From assembly GCA_963921345.3 (NCBI GenBank), contig CAWUFE020000003.1, positions 218,390 to 282,389 on the forward strand: a DNA stretch of 64,000 nt, given 5' to 3'. Positions 1 to 8,354 of the stretch are shown piece by piece (within the stretch, counting starts at the first letter, position 1; every line of letters starts with the position of its first letter). The notes beneath the pieces were generated by a model. That model had not been told where the DNA came from and searched no databases. It saw only the letters and a program-made list of their open reading frames with translations. Source of the stretch: Hoeflea_A sp963921345. GTDB taxonomy: Bacteria; Pseudomonadota; Alphaproteobacteria; Rhizobiales; Rhizobiaceae. A program made the position numbers and the translations under genes.

Positions 1-210
1 TTTGTCATAGCGCGTTGCGAGACGGCGCCACTGCTTGAGTTTGGCAAAGAAGGCTTCGATGCCCCACCGGTTGCTGTAGGCAGCCTTGTCATAGCTGTGT
101 TGGTATTTGCGATGGCGACGCGGCGGGATGACCGGTTCACCACCCTGGTTGAGGATCAGGTCATGCAGTCGATCGGCATCGTAGGCCCGGTCGGCGATCA
201 CCTTACCCGT
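1..210 (-). pseudogene. IS5-family transposase fragment
   Basis: Read on the minus strand this stretch encodes a DDE transposase segment of the IS5/IS427 type, with the motifs VIADRAYDADRL and RWGIEAFFAKLKQWRR; the second carries the region of the catalytic glutamate. The frame is open to the window edge, so the C-terminus lies outside. Upstream of about position 210 homology stops and no start codon is seen, so the N-terminal half is lost. It is a relic of transposition with no expected activity. The family call rests on recognising the motifs, not on a search. Confidence 0.75.
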
Positions 211-479
211 TAAATTGTCACCACTGCCTAGTGCCTAGCGTGCGGATTTTCCCGGTGACCATGGCTGCCTTCGCAAGGCGGCCGGATAAAGGCTCCGCAG
301 CGAGCACCGATGGGATTTACCCGCTGCCGTCTCAAAGCGTGAGTGACATCGGCGTTACACGACGCGGTTTCCCGAAACAACGAAGTGATCATTTCGCCAG
401 GTCTAGTCCAAGAGCTGGAGGTAGCGGCCAAGTTGATTTCGGAGACGCGAGAGGGCAGTCAATGTCGGTGCTTTTTCGG

Positions 480-606
480 GGTCATTTCGAGCGCATAGCC
501 TTGCTTCAGATCTGCATCGGGTCTGGCGGTTTGTTGCCAGTCTGCGGCGGCGCGGTCGGAAGAATGTGTTGATCTGGTCGTCCGCAGCGAGAAATAAGTG
601 AGTCAA
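480..606 (-). pseudogene. Degraded IS6-family transposase C-terminus
   Basis: The minus-strand translation starting near 606 contains FLAADDQINTFFRPRRRRLA, which matches the closing segment of IS6/IS26-type transposases (compare the better preserved copy at 17428-17627). It then drifts into unrelated sequence. Only about 30 codons can be recognised and there is no catalytic domain, so this is a decayed IS end. Confidence 0.4.
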
Positions 607-774
607 ACTGGTTGAAATGGCCTGTCCAATCCATATGAGATGATCGAACGCGGTGTGCCGAATCGGGCTCCAACGTGTGTCATGAAACGCCTTGCCGCTT
701 TGTCGTGTCGCCGCGATCGGAAGAGAAAATCTCCGTTTGCGTCATGTGTCCGAAAACGAAAGCATTTGCAAGGG

Positions 775-962
775 CTGGCCGGGCTGATGGACGCTGCCGG
801 CCCAGCATTGAAGAGGTTCGACGAACACCTCAGGCGATCGCCGGCTCTGGCCGACGGATTTCGCACCCGGACACATTACTTCGAAATCTGCGTCGCCGTT
901 TGGCTCGTCGGCGAACTCATCCATATCGAGGACCTCGTCCCGCGAGACGCTGGTGGCTCACG
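775..962 (+). pseudogene. Remnant resembling DUF1612/RHE_PE00001 proteins
   Basis: A plus-strand frame encodes a segment with FDEHLRRSPALADGF followed by WLVGELIHIEDLV. This resembles the helical region of the rhizobial RHE_PE00001 (DUF1612) family, often found near plasmid or mobile genes. Similarity fades after about position 960, where the continuation seems to lie in another frame, so the gene is probably frameshifted. The function of the family is unknown to me and the assignment is tentative. Confidence 0.3.
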
Positions 963-1122
963 CGGATGCGCTGGCTCATCGAGCGCGCGCGTGCGTGATG
1001 ACGTTGATCATGGTCCGCTGACCGTCGCAGTGTACTCTCCTTGGGCCGGCCGGCGTCCTCCGACGCGATCGCATTCATTACTCGCGGAGCGGATAGGACG
1101 CTGTCGCCGTCAGGTTGCTGCA

Positions 1123-1162
1123 AATTGAAGAATTGAAGAATTGAAGAATTGAAGAATTGAAG
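1123..1162. repeat. 8-bp tandem repeat, five copies
   Basis: The unit AATTGAAG is repeated five times without interruption. It lies in non-coding sequence between two relic regions and could vary in copy number by slippage. No function is implied. Confidence 0.9.
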
Positions 1163-1167
1163 ATCCT

Positions 1168-1265
1168 CATCCTAAGGCGACATTGCCGCTGGGACGACGT
1201 CATACCCGCTGCCTAGTGTGTCCCGGACATATCGGAGAATCGACCACACAGCCCTCGACGCAATT
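1168..1265 (+). repeat. Diverged direct repeat, copy 1
   Basis: This stretch opens with AAGGCGACATTGCCGCT and continues through a TCGGAGAATCGACCA segment; a related sequence lies at 2152-2253 in the same orientation. By eye they agree over roughly 95 bp with many substitutions. The opening GGCGACATT also resembles the end of the ISKra4 relic at 16846, so these may be remnants of IS ends. Confidence 0.5.
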
Positions 1266-1436
1266 GTCCCAAAAATGATCTTGCGGACGTGTCAGGTACA
1301 ACCCGGTACCGGAGGTTTCCATGGCTCGGCGCAAGCCTCCGGCTTTTGGATGGTCCATAAGCGGACTGAATCCTCTGGCCGGTACCGATTCAGTATTTGA
1401 ATTTGATTGCATCTCGGCTTCGGTCGATGATGGGCC

Positions 1437-1811
1437 ATGTCCAAGCTCGCACCCGACACCTGTCTGCACCGCATTGATCTGCAAAGGAACATGTTCCGCT
1501 TCTATTCGATGTCCGTTCAGCCGAATCTGTTTGGACGGTGTTCGCTCATTCGTGCCTGGGGTCGAATCGGCACGGCCGGCTCGACGAAGATCGAGTTTTT
1601 TGGTGATGACGACGCCGCTGAAAACGCCCGCTGCCGTTTGATACGCATAAAGCTCAGCCGCGGCTATGAAATGACCACGGACGACACGTGGTCGCGGTCG
1701 CTTCGATCCAGCGGTCTTGTCACAAGAGATGGATACCGGCAGGTGGCCGAGAGGCCGGTAAATGGCGCCGACGATAGGGTAGGACCGTGTATCAGGCCCA
1801 ACCCGCGTTAA
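1437..1811 (+). CDS. WGR-domain protein
   Basis: A 124-codon frame. Residues about 19-77 match the WGR domain, with NMFRFYSMSVQPNLFGRCSL, then WGRIGTAGSTKIEFFGD, then the closing KLSRGY. WGR domains occur in PARP-type enzymes and as small stand-alone proteins on plasmids and mobile elements of alphaproteobacteria, where they are thought to bind nucleic acids. The last 45 residues show no domain and may be frameshifted or non-coding. Possible later starts are the methionines just before the FRFYSMS segment. No strong ribosome site is obvious. The gene is isolated among relics, so it may be a cargo remnant. Confidence 0.65.
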   Translation: MSKLAPDTCLHRIDLQRNMFRFYSMSVQPNLFGRCSLIRAWGRIGTAGSTKIEFFGDDDAAENARCRLIRIKLSRGYEMTTDDTWSRSLRSSGLVTRDGYRQVAERPVNGADDRVGPCIRPNPR

Positions 1812-2151
1812 CGGCGCACTCACCGGTGGCATGGATACGGACCGGAACCAAGTGCGCCGCCGGATTGGCCGCCATTAGACACACATCGGCATCGCAGCCC
1901 AGTCAATCAGAGATGCTTGCCACTTTCGCTGGCCTCAAGAAATACCGTCTCCCGTAGCCCGTTTCTTTAGCCGCTCCTCAAAACCCCGGAAACTGTGCTG
2001 AGTTTGCATCACAAAACCTCTGCCTAATCATCCTTGAATTGAACTGGGAAAAGCAAAAACGCGTCAGTTTTCCGGAGGTGCCCAGATTCCTGATTTTCGA
2101 GACCTCAGAGAGCCACCGTCAAGCGCAGCATACTCTAGATTCACAACAAGG

Positions 2152-2253
2152 CGACATTGTCGCTTAGACGATGACTTAACCGCCGCCCAGGGTGGGTGCC
2201 ACGGACAGATCGGAGAAGCGACCATGACACAGCCCCGACGCTATTGTCAGCCT
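2152..2253 (+). repeat. Diverged direct repeat, copy 2
   Basis: Opens with AAGGCGACATTGTCGCTTAG and shares the TCGGAGAAGCGACCA segment with copy 1 at 1168-1265. The two copies bracket the WGR gene, so the pair could mark the ends of a former mobile unit or a duplicated IS end. Confidence 0.5.
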
Positions 2254-2585
2254 TACCGTTCAACACCATCGAACCCCTTAAAGGCCTCGGCAGCAACGGC
2301 TTCGGCGTGCGGATTGGCCTTATCGACGGTCCGGTGGACTTGGAGCATTCAATGCTCGCCTCAAAGCTGATTACGCATCAACTCGGCCGTTTTTATGGTG
2401 TCTGTAGTGCGAACCATGTGCGTCGGGGGATCGCCTCCCCATGCCGAAACGGGCAAGCCGATGGTACGCCAATCTCGGCCGCTATCTCGGCCAGGACGGC
2501 GACAGCCTCTGCAACGAATGCACCCTTAAGTGTCATGTGTTTGAATCAAAAATGCGAGAACAGAAGCTATGCCCCACATTCCTAA
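2196..2585 (+). pseudogene. Subtilisin-like (S8) protease N-terminal fragment
   Basis: The frame contains VRIGLIDGPVDLEHSMLA, the signature around the catalytic aspartate of S8 serine proteases; the GPVD form is typical of PatA/PatG-type and related bacterial proteases. The expected HGT motif with the catalytic histidine is not preserved: after about codon 60 the frame loses similarity and ends at codon 129. No serine motif follows. I read it as a truncated and probably frameshifted protease gene. Its native partner is not visible. Confidence 0.45.
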
Positions 2586-2649
2586 TTTGAGAACGATCAA
2601 CGACCAAGGTAAATCCGTGAGCAACCTCGGAGCGCCACAATGGCGTGAC

Positions 2650-2663
2650 CGGGCTTCAGCCCG
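2650..2663. repeat. Small IS200/IS605-like hairpin
   Basis: CGGGCTTCAGCCCG is a compact palindrome of the kind found at the subterminal ends of IS200/IS605 elements. Similar hairpins lie at 2739-2755 and 2989-3006. Confidence 0.4.
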
Positions 2664-2738
2664 TGATGTTCGAGCTTTGCCGCAGGGATATCTCGATACG
2701 CCCAACCTGATTTACTTTCCGTTTAATGGATCAAAGCC

Positions 2739-2755
2739 ACCGGCTTCCAGCCGGT
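2739..2755. repeat. IS200/IS605-like hairpin
   Basis: ACCGGCTTCCAGCCGGT forms a 7-bp stem with a 3-nt loop. Together with its neighbours it suggests a decayed IS200/IS605 end. Confidence 0.4.
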
Positions 2756-2775
2756 CCGCTTTAGCGTGAAACCTA

Positions 2776-2835
2776 ATGAGAGGCCTCCTTGTTTTGGCTC
2801 GCCGTAGGCGAAGCCAAAACAAGGAGGCCTCTCAT
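2776..2835. repeat. Long near-perfect inverted repeat
   Basis: Two 24-bp arms (left 2776-2799, right 2812-2835) are perfectly complementary. The inner CGCC/GGCG extends the stem to about 28 bp, with one bulged base and a GTA loop. The right arm ends at ATGGTCCATTC, which starts a short frame (2834-3007) containing RRYHVTWVSKR, reminiscent of the start of IS200 TnpA. The stem could be a terminator, a recombination product or part of an IS end. It would form a very stable RNA hairpin. Confidence 0.8.
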
Positions 2836-2988
2836 GGTCCATTCTAACGTCTCAGATACCCGATTCTATCGTCGCTATCACGTTACTTGGGTAAGCAAGC
2901 GGTTCTCGGTGCACAGCTATCTATTCGACTACATCCGGACCGATGACGTCATCCCCCGGTTTTTGGAATTACATTCCGAAAGGGAGGC

Positions 2989-3006
2989 TACCGGCGTCAG
3001 CCGGTA
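2989..3006. repeat. IS200/IS605-like end hairpin at the start of the oxidase gene
   Basis: TACCGGCGTCAGCCGGTA is a perfect 7-8 bp stem followed by GTGGTTCACTC. This resembles the right ends of IS200/IS605 elements (hairpin then GTTCAC). The GTG start of the next gene is the first triplet after the stem. Confidence 0.45.
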
Positions 3007-5169
3007 GTGGTTCACTCAGACTGGCTGAAAAAGTCTGGCGGCATCGACCAGCCGGCCGGCAGTGTTCCAGGCGGTACAAAGGTCGCTGTGATCGGCGGAG
3101 GCATCGGCGGTATGGCTGCTGCATACGAGCTGCAGAAATGCGGTACCGATGTGACTTTGTTCGAGTCCGGAGATCGCGTCGGGGGGCGTTGCTACTCCAT
3201 CGCTCTGGGCTCAAGCGATATTGCAGAGATGGGGGCGATGCGCTTCCCACCCTCAGAGGATCTCCTCTACTATTATGCCGCCGAATTGGGTTTCAAATTT
3301 GAAGACAACTTCCCGGATCCGGGTCATTATGAAACATTCATTTCCTACAAGGGCAACGGTATGCTGTGGCCAGCCGGAACCCAGCCCCCTGAGGCCTTCA
3401 AAAAGGTCCATGACGGCTGGGTGGACTTCGTCACCAACGGTGTCCGGAAGTCTGGTCAGACGGCATTCGTTTCCGCGACGAAGCTTCAGGAATTGTTGCG
3501 GGGGATCGACAAAAATCCAGGCAATGTAGCGGTCGTCACTGAAGCTTTTCAGGCGTATCTCGACGAATTCGGCGCCGACTCGTTCTATACCGGGTTGAAA
3601 AAGATCTTTGGTAAGGACCACAAGTGGGATCCGCCGGGAGGCGCGGTCTGGGATGATGAGGATTTCACCAAGTTCGGCACTCTCGGGGTGGGATCGGGAG
3701 GATTTGGACCGCTTTACACGGTTGGCTTCAATTACATTTTCAGGCTCATACCAAACGGATTAGAAACGGACCAGGCCATTTTCCCGGCCGGGATCCAGCG
3801 CTTGTGCGAAACGTTACGGAGCAGGTTCGTCGCGCGTGGCGGATCGGTGATCCTGGGCACACCAGCCGAAATCTCCTCTGTCGGCGGGGACCATGTCGTT
3901 TTGAGCGTGAACGGTCCGTCTGGAAAGCTCAAGGAAAAGGTCGATCGGGTGATTGTCGCAACTTCGACACGGTCGATGGAAATGGGCCAGTTCCTTACCG
4001 GTCCGAACTATCCTGAATCCGGCAACCTACCGGCCTTGTCTCCAGCCGCTGTTGAGGCTGTGAGCCGGATCCACGTCGTCTCCTCGACCAAACTGTTTGT
4101 CAGGACAAAGAAGTTCTGGTCGGATTCGAAATATCCCCGCAATATCTTGACGGACACGAAAGTTCCGCAGCTCTACACGCTGAACTACGGCGGCAAGGAA
4201 GGCGACACCGAAACGGGAATGGTTCTCGTCACCTATACTTGGCAAGATGACTCAACCAAGACGCTCGCGTTCGACGACAAGAAGGGCTTGCTGGAAGAGC
4301 TGAAGCGGCAGTTGGCGCTCGTCGTCCAATCAACAGAATTCGCCGATTATGCGGATCAGATTGTTCCGATTGACGGTGACGACGATATTCAGATGATCAG
4401 TTGGCAGACCGAACCAGGTTTCTTCGGCGGGTTCACCTTGGCGCAGCCGGGGCAGGATACGTACATTCAGCAGGTCTTTTTCGATTTCATGAAGGCCAAG
4501 CAAGCCGGTGATGCGGACAGCGGTGTCTACCTTGCAACCGACTGCATTACATTCAATGGCGGGTGGATCGACGGCGCTCTGCAGTCTTCGCTCAATGCCG
4601 TGAGTGCCGTAGTGCTGTCGGTGGGGGGTAAGTTTAACGAACACATAAAGCGGCATCCACTCGACGTATTCCTGTCCCACCTGAATTATCTTCTTCGGGT
4701 CCAACGCGGCAATACCTATTCTTCCACGTTAATTCTGCCTGTTAAATCTGTCGAAGAGATGGTTGCGAACGGTATGATAAAGTTTTTCTTGGGTATTTTC
4801 ATTGTTTTCGGCACAGTGAACCCGTCGGGTTCGCGCTCCGGAAATAACTGGTTCCGAAATGTGGAGTACTGGACCCAGAGGGACGCTGTCCAGCAGGCAG
4901 GAAGGGCTGTCCCGGTCGCATGCGTTAAATACGAGGACATGGTCCGAAACGGTGCCGAGTCGATGCAGCCGCTTTGCGATATGTTGGGACTATCCAAGCA
5001 GCAACTTGCGGACGCGCTGTTGTTGGCCAAAGATAAAACCAAGGTCGACGGGAAATTTTTCTGGAAACAAAAGTGTGGTTTATACAAGGATATCCTTCCC
5101 GAGGATCTCATCGCGAAATTCCGAAAACACCATGGGGAAAGAGTTGCAGCATTGGGTTACGAGATATAG
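3007..5169 (+). CDS. FAD amine oxidase fused to a partial sulfotransferase
   Basis: 720 codons. Residues about 24-540 are a flavin amine oxidase. The dinucleotide-binding motif VAVIGGGIGG (residues 27-36) is followed by ESGDRVGGR, and the C-terminal FAD segment GGWIDGALQSSLNAV lies near residue 518. The central FGTLGVGSGGFGPLY segment is typical of tryptophan 2-monooxygenase and bacterial L-amino-acid oxidases, which oxidise an amino acid with oxygen. From about residue 548 the chain becomes the C-terminal half of a PAPS sulfotransferase: RHPLDVFLS corresponds to the 3'-phosphate-binding motif, VKYEDM follows, and the end LIAKFRKHHGERVAALGY is typical. The sulfotransferase P-loop half is absent, so that domain is unlikely to be active alone. 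The start is GTG directly after an IS-like hairpin; no good Shine-Dalgarno is visible, so the native 5' end may be lost. Confidence 0.85.
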   Translation: MVHSDWLKKSGGIDQPAGSVPGGTKVAVIGGGIGGMAAAYELQKCGTDVTLFESGDRVGGRCYSIALGSSDIAEMGAMRFPPSEDLLYYYAAELGFKFEDNFPDPGHYETFISYKGNGMLWPAGTQPPEAFKKVHDGWVDFVTNGVRKSGQTAFVSATKLQELLRGIDKNPGNVAVVTEAFQAYLDEFGADSFYTGLKKIFGKDHKWDPPGGAVWDDEDFTKFGTLGVGSGGFGPLYTVGFNYIFRLIPNGLETDQAIFPAGIQRLCETLRSRFVARGGSVILGTPAEISSVGGDHVVLSVNGPSGKLKEKVDRVIVATSTRSMEMGQFLTGPNYPESGNLPALSPAAVEAVSRIHVVSSTKLFVRTKKFWSDSKYPRNILTDTKVPQLYTLNYGGKEGDTETGMVLVTYTWQDDSTKTLAFDDKKGLLEELKRQLALVVQSTEFADYADQIVPIDGDDDIQMISWQTEPGFFGGFTLAQPGQDTYIQQVFFDFMKAKQAGDADSGVYLATDCITFNGGWIDGALQSSLNAVSAVVLSVGGKFNEHIKRHPLDVFLSHLNYLLRVQRGNTYSSTLILPVKSVEEMVANGMIKFFLGIFIVFGTVNPSGSRSGNNWFRNVEYWTQRDAVQQAGRAVPVACVKYEDMVRNGAESMQPLCDMLGLSKQQLADALLLAKDKTKVDGKFFWKQKCGLYKDILPEDLIAKFRKHHGERVAALGYEI

Positions 5170-5290
5170 GCCAACAATGGCGAATTTGGTTGAGCGTTTC
5201 TCCGGAAGCCGTGTTCGTCAATCAGTGTGTGCGGATTTGCAGCTAAACGAGGCTGTTAATTTAAGGCGACACCCAGTGTTACGAGGACTG

Positions 5291-5326
5291 CGCGATTTGG
5301 GGGGGCGTACGCCCCCCCCAAATCGC
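5291..5326. terminator. GC-rich hairpin after istB
   Basis: GCGATTTGGGGGG and its complement are separated by a short CGTAC-type loop, giving a long stable stem. It lies just downstream of istB on the minus strand and inside the IS end. It may act as a terminator or insulate the element from outside transcription. There is no clear U-tract. Confidence 0.45.
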
Positions 5327-5346
5327 GGCGCAAAGATTTTGCCCGT

Positions 5347-5946
5347 TCAGGCGCTCTCTTTTGTCAAGAGTTCTTCGAGGTCGCGCAGCCGATCTTCCCG
5401 GTTCATCGGATCAAAACCCATTTCGTCGATCAGCAGCAACGAACTGGACATGTATTTCCGGCCCTTCAGCCTTGTGGGTGGCAGAAGCGCGTCCGCCTTG
5501 ATGGCTGTCAGCAGTTCATCGAAGCGATAGTACTGGACCGAGAAGCCGAGTTGGATCGCCCGGATGCCCAGTCCCACAAGCAAGTGTGACTTCCCGACCC
5601 CGGGCGGCCCCTGAAGCAGGACAACCTCGGCATTCCGGATCCAGGCACCGGTCGCCAGGGTGTCGATGCGGGAACGCTCGATTGCCGGCTGGAAGGCAAA
5701 ATCGAAGTTTTCCAACGTCTGTCCGGTCGGGATCTTCGATGTCTTCATCATCGTCTTGATGCGCCGTTCTTCGCGGCCGGCACGCTCAATGTCGAGAATC
5801 CGTTCAAGTAACTGGTGAGCGGACATTTCGGTGCTGACGGCCTCCGACAGCAAAGTGTCCAGCGCCTCGGATGCGTAACCAAGGCCGAGTGCGTCCAGCT
5901 TCTCGCGGGTTACGTCAATATCCAGTTTTATGCTCCGAGACGTCAT
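5347..5946 (-). CDS. istB: IS21 helper ATPase IstB with internal deletion
   Basis: 199 codons, against about 250 for normal IstB. IstB is the AAA+ helper that selects targets for the IstA transposase. The N-terminal domain, Walker A (LLQGPPGVGKSHL) and Walker B (SLLLIDEMGFDPM) are present. The chain then jumps from FDPMNRED straight to RLRDLEELL, the family's last residues. About 50 residues that normally hold sensor 1, the arginine finger and sensor 2 are missing, yet the frame is kept. It overlaps istA by ATGA. Probably inactive for ATP hydrolysis. Confidence 0.85.
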   Translation of the reverse strand: MTSRSIKLDIDVTREKLDALGLGYASEALDTLLSEAVSTEMSAHQLLERILDIERAGREERRIKTMMKTSKIPTGQTLENFDFAFQPAIERSRIDTLATGAWIRNAEVVLLQGPPGVGKSHLLVGLGIRAIQLGFSVQYYRFDELLTAIKADALLPPTRLKGRKYMSSSLLLIDEMGFDPMNREDRLRDLEELLTKESA

Positions 5947-7205
5947 CGGGCCACCTCCGCCAGACGGGCGTAGATGTCGATCGAGCGATGCTGAACATTG
6001 CTGGCCGCCAACGCCTGAAGGCCTCGCCCCATCTTGCCGAGCGGCATCGGCACGCGGACACGATCCGTGTCATCGCCATCGAAGTGTGCATCGTTACACA
6101 CGATCAGCCGCTCGGTGCGACGCGGATGCAGGGCGATCACTTCGGCATTCTTGAGGATCTGCACATGCGTAGCCAGGCCGCGCACCTCCACGTCCTGGCC
6201 GACGAAACGGAACGGCACACTGTATTGTCGGCCTTCGAAACTGACGAGGCAGTCAATTCCGACGGACCTACGCACGACGATATCGAAAGGCTCCGGCAAC
6301 GTCTCGGGCAACGGCGTCAGAAGACGGCGCTCCTGCTCCCACGCTTCGGCGACACTGGTGCCGGTTGCCGGGCACCGCAGGCGGCCGGCACGCTCTTCAA
6401 GCCGCGCATCGGTCACGGCCTGCAACTGTTCCAGACTGTCAAAGGCCTCCTTGCGAGGATCAACCGTCTCACGAAGGTCGCGCACATGTCTCTCGACCTT
6501 ACCCTTCGCTTGCGGATGTCGCGGTTGGCAGGCGTCGACATGGAAGTTCAGTTGCGCTGCAAAGCGCCGATACGTCTCGTTGATTATGCCCCAGGCGCCG
6601 GCCCCCTTGGAGATCGCCGTCTTGACGTTGTCGATCCGCAGAACCGCGACTGAACCGCCCAAGCGACGTAAACACGCCGCATTGCACGACTGCCAGGACA
6701 ACATATCCTTCGAACGAGCCCAGACAACCGCACGCTTGCGGCTCCAGGAAAGCGTCATGATCAAGGCAACGAGATTGACCGTTTCGCCACCAAGAACCAC
6801 GCCGGGAAACTCTGCCCAGTCCACCTGGGCCTGTGCGCCGGCTGGCGTCTCGACACGTCGCCTGGCTCGGATCTTCGGGGCCGGATACGTCGCCTTCCAA
6901 TATCTCTGAACCGATCGCAAGCTCCCGCCATAACCGTGCTCGCGCTGCAGCCACCGATGAAGATCCACCAAGTTTACACGGCCGTCCGCTTGCTGAGAGC
7001 GCCAATGCGAGATCGCTTCCGCATAATCGGCGGCCTTGAATGTCTGCTTGGACCTACCATCCACCACGCCCGCCGATCGGCGCTTGTGATGATATCGAAC
7101 CGTGCCCTCCGTAACCCCGAGAAGCCGCGCCACTGCGCTCTGGGAATGCCCCTGTTTCAACAATACAGCCATCGCTGTCCGTTCCTCTTTTGCGAGAAAG
7201 CTCAT
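5943..7205 (-). CDS. istA: IS21 transposase IstA
   Basis: 420 codons from the ATG at 7205 (MSFLAKEERTAMAVLLKQG). An N-terminal helix-turn-helix (SQSAVARLLGVTEGTVRYH) is followed by an integrase-type catalytic core with AQVDWAEFPG (first Asp), VLRIDNVKTAI (second Asp) and HPQAKGKVERHVRDL (Glu). The C-terminal Mu-type beta segment GRQYSVPFRFVG is also present. No frameshift is seen and the length is normal. A longer frame reaches back to 7259, but the internal ATG matches the family start. Confidence 0.9.
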   Translation of the reverse strand: MSFLAKEERTAMAVLLKQGHSQSAVARLLGVTEGTVRYHHKRRSAGVVDGRSKQTFKAADYAEAISHWRSQQADGRVNLVDLHRWLQREHGYGGSLRSVQRYWKATYPAPKIRARRRVETPAGAQAQVDWAEFPGVVLGGETVNLVALIMTLSWSRKRAVVWARSKDMLSWQSCNAACLRRLGGSVAVLRIDNVKTAISKGAGAWGIINETYRRFAAQLNFHVDACQPRHPQAKGKVERHVRDLRETVDPRKEAFDSLEQLQAVTDARLEERAGRLRCPATGTSVAEAWEQERRLLTPLPETLPEPFDIVVRRSVGIDCLVSFEGRQYSVPFRFVGQDVEVRGLATHVQILKNAEVIALHPRRTERLIVCNDAHFDGDDTDRVRVPMPLGKMGRGLQALAASNVQHRSIDIYARLAEVAR

Positions 7206-7309
7206 CGTCTTTTTCCGCCAATTGTTGACGGAAAATCGATGAGCTAAGGCTGTTGCCACCTCGTAAAGGTAGCTGTCGCCTTACGGTCAAAATGAACTGT
7301 CGCCCTACA

Positions 7310-7585
7310 GTCGGTTCCGGCTCAGTGCGAAATGACACTCTAAGCAACTTAACCCTTTGTATTTTAAGTCCTTTTCCGCACGTGTGGCGGAGAGGGCATT
7401 CGGATCAGCGGACCCGCATTTTGTCCGATAGACGATCATCCGGCGGACATTCGCGAACTCCCTTTGAACCCCAGAAAATAAGGCTTTAGCCGTCTCGTAT
7501 GACCGGTTCGACGAAAATCTCAATGAAGGCCCCTTATTCGGACAGAACCTCTTAACGTGGGATTTTGCACTGAGCCGGAATCGAC
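7310..7585. mobile_element. Tn3-derived miniature element (TIME-like), copy A
   Basis: A 276-bp non-coding unit with terminal inverted repeats GTCGGTTCCGGCTCAGTGCG and the complement of ATTTTGCACTGAGCCGGAAT. The ends resemble the 38-bp ends of Tn3-family transposons. A second copy lies at 21163-21440 with about 90% identity by eye. Copy A lacks the outer GGG of the left repeat, where the IS21 element abuts it. Such units are moved in trans by a Tn3 transposase. Confidence 0.8.
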
Positions 7586-7949
7586 CCCCTTTTCGCCGAA
7601 CGCCGAACAGAGCGTCACGATAGCAACCCGACATTCATACGATAGCCCTGCATCAGCGGTTTTATCTCTAATAGACTGGGAAGGTTTTAAACATGTTCAC
7701 AATCGAAATTAATCGACAATGCATCTCTGCGACGACATCTGGAGCGTCATTAAGTGCTGCACGCGCGGAGATCTGCACGGCATTGATCAATGCCCTCCCT
7801 AATTTCGGGTTTTGTCAAGCTCCGTTTCGGCAATTTCCGGTGCGTTGGCATGCGCATGAGACGGGTTTCGGCAGGTGCTGCGCGGCGGTGCTCACCATCG
7901 TGCGCCAGGCGGGTCGCCTTGGCGGATCCGCATCGTGATCAAGAAACCC
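7586..7949. other. Non-coding stretch upstream of the TIGR03032-like gene
   Basis: About 360 bp between the miniature element and the TIGR03032-like gene. Short frames exist but none resembles a protein family. It presumably contains the promoter of the TIGR03032/RTX operon; I cannot pick a convincing -35/-10 pair. Confidence 0.4.
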
Positions 7950-8321
7950 ATGAGCGATGAAGACGTGACGACACGTGCCTTGTCGGACAGGTTGCCCCGC
8001 AATACGGGCGGGCAGGGCACGGGGATTGCCATCCACGGCCCGGACACGGCGGTGGCGCATGGCGACGGTCGACGGGAACGAAAACCGAACGCCTTCACCT
8101 TTTCGGAAGGCTTTTTCGACTGGCTGACACAGGAACGCATCAGTGTGCTTGTCAGCACCTATCAGGCCAGTTGCTTGCTCTCGATTGGGGCACTTGATGG
8201 AGCACCTTGGATTCAGGCAAAGCGCATTTTCCAATTGCATGAGGTTTTGTCATCGGGACGGGGTGCTGGTCGCCGCAACCGACAACCGCATCGTCCTGAT
8301 GACCCATCTGCAGGGTGACCT
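7950..8321 (+). pseudogene. TIGR03032-like gene, 5' part (disrupted)
   Basis: The frame from ATG 7950 encodes SEGFFDWLTQERISVLVSTY, the N-terminal signature of TIGR03032 proteins (predicted beta-propeller-like, function unknown). Near position 8228 the homology shifts frame: it continues as FSNCMRFCHRDGVLVAATDN in the next frame up to THLQGD, so a one-base indel exists there. The gene is then interrupted at 8322 by IS256. The 9-bp GGGTGACCT at 8313-8321 is the target duplication, repeated at 11030-11038. Removing the insert joins THLQGD to LEADHFEAGTDRVFYPRMAW in frame. Confidence 0.8.
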
Positions 8322-8354
8322 GAGCTATTGTCAAATCTGGTGTCCAAGCGCTCC

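Larger units (their letters stand above)
5264..7309 (-). mobile_element. IS21-family element
   Basis: The element carries overlapping istA and istB genes on the minus strand. The left end reads GGCGACAC at 5264. The right end shows two TGTCGCC copies (about 7274 and 7299) as TGTCGCCTTACGGTCAAAAT and TGTCGCCCTACAG, the multiple terminal repeats expected for IS21. The right end abuts the Tn3-type miniature element at 7310, whose outermost bases appear missing. IstB carries an internal deletion, so the element is probably unable to move by itself. Confidence 0.8.

Noticed and set aside
2441..2590. A 49-codon cysteine-containing frame (SLCNECTLKCHVFESKMREQ) as a possible peptide precursor
   Set aside because: It overlaps the protease fragment in another frame and has no ribosome site or partner enzyme nearby. 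Could be real but cannot be supported.
6034..6909. Plus-strand frames of 260-291 codons opposite istA
   Set aside because: Antisense to a full-length IstA with all catalytic motifs; no family resemblance.
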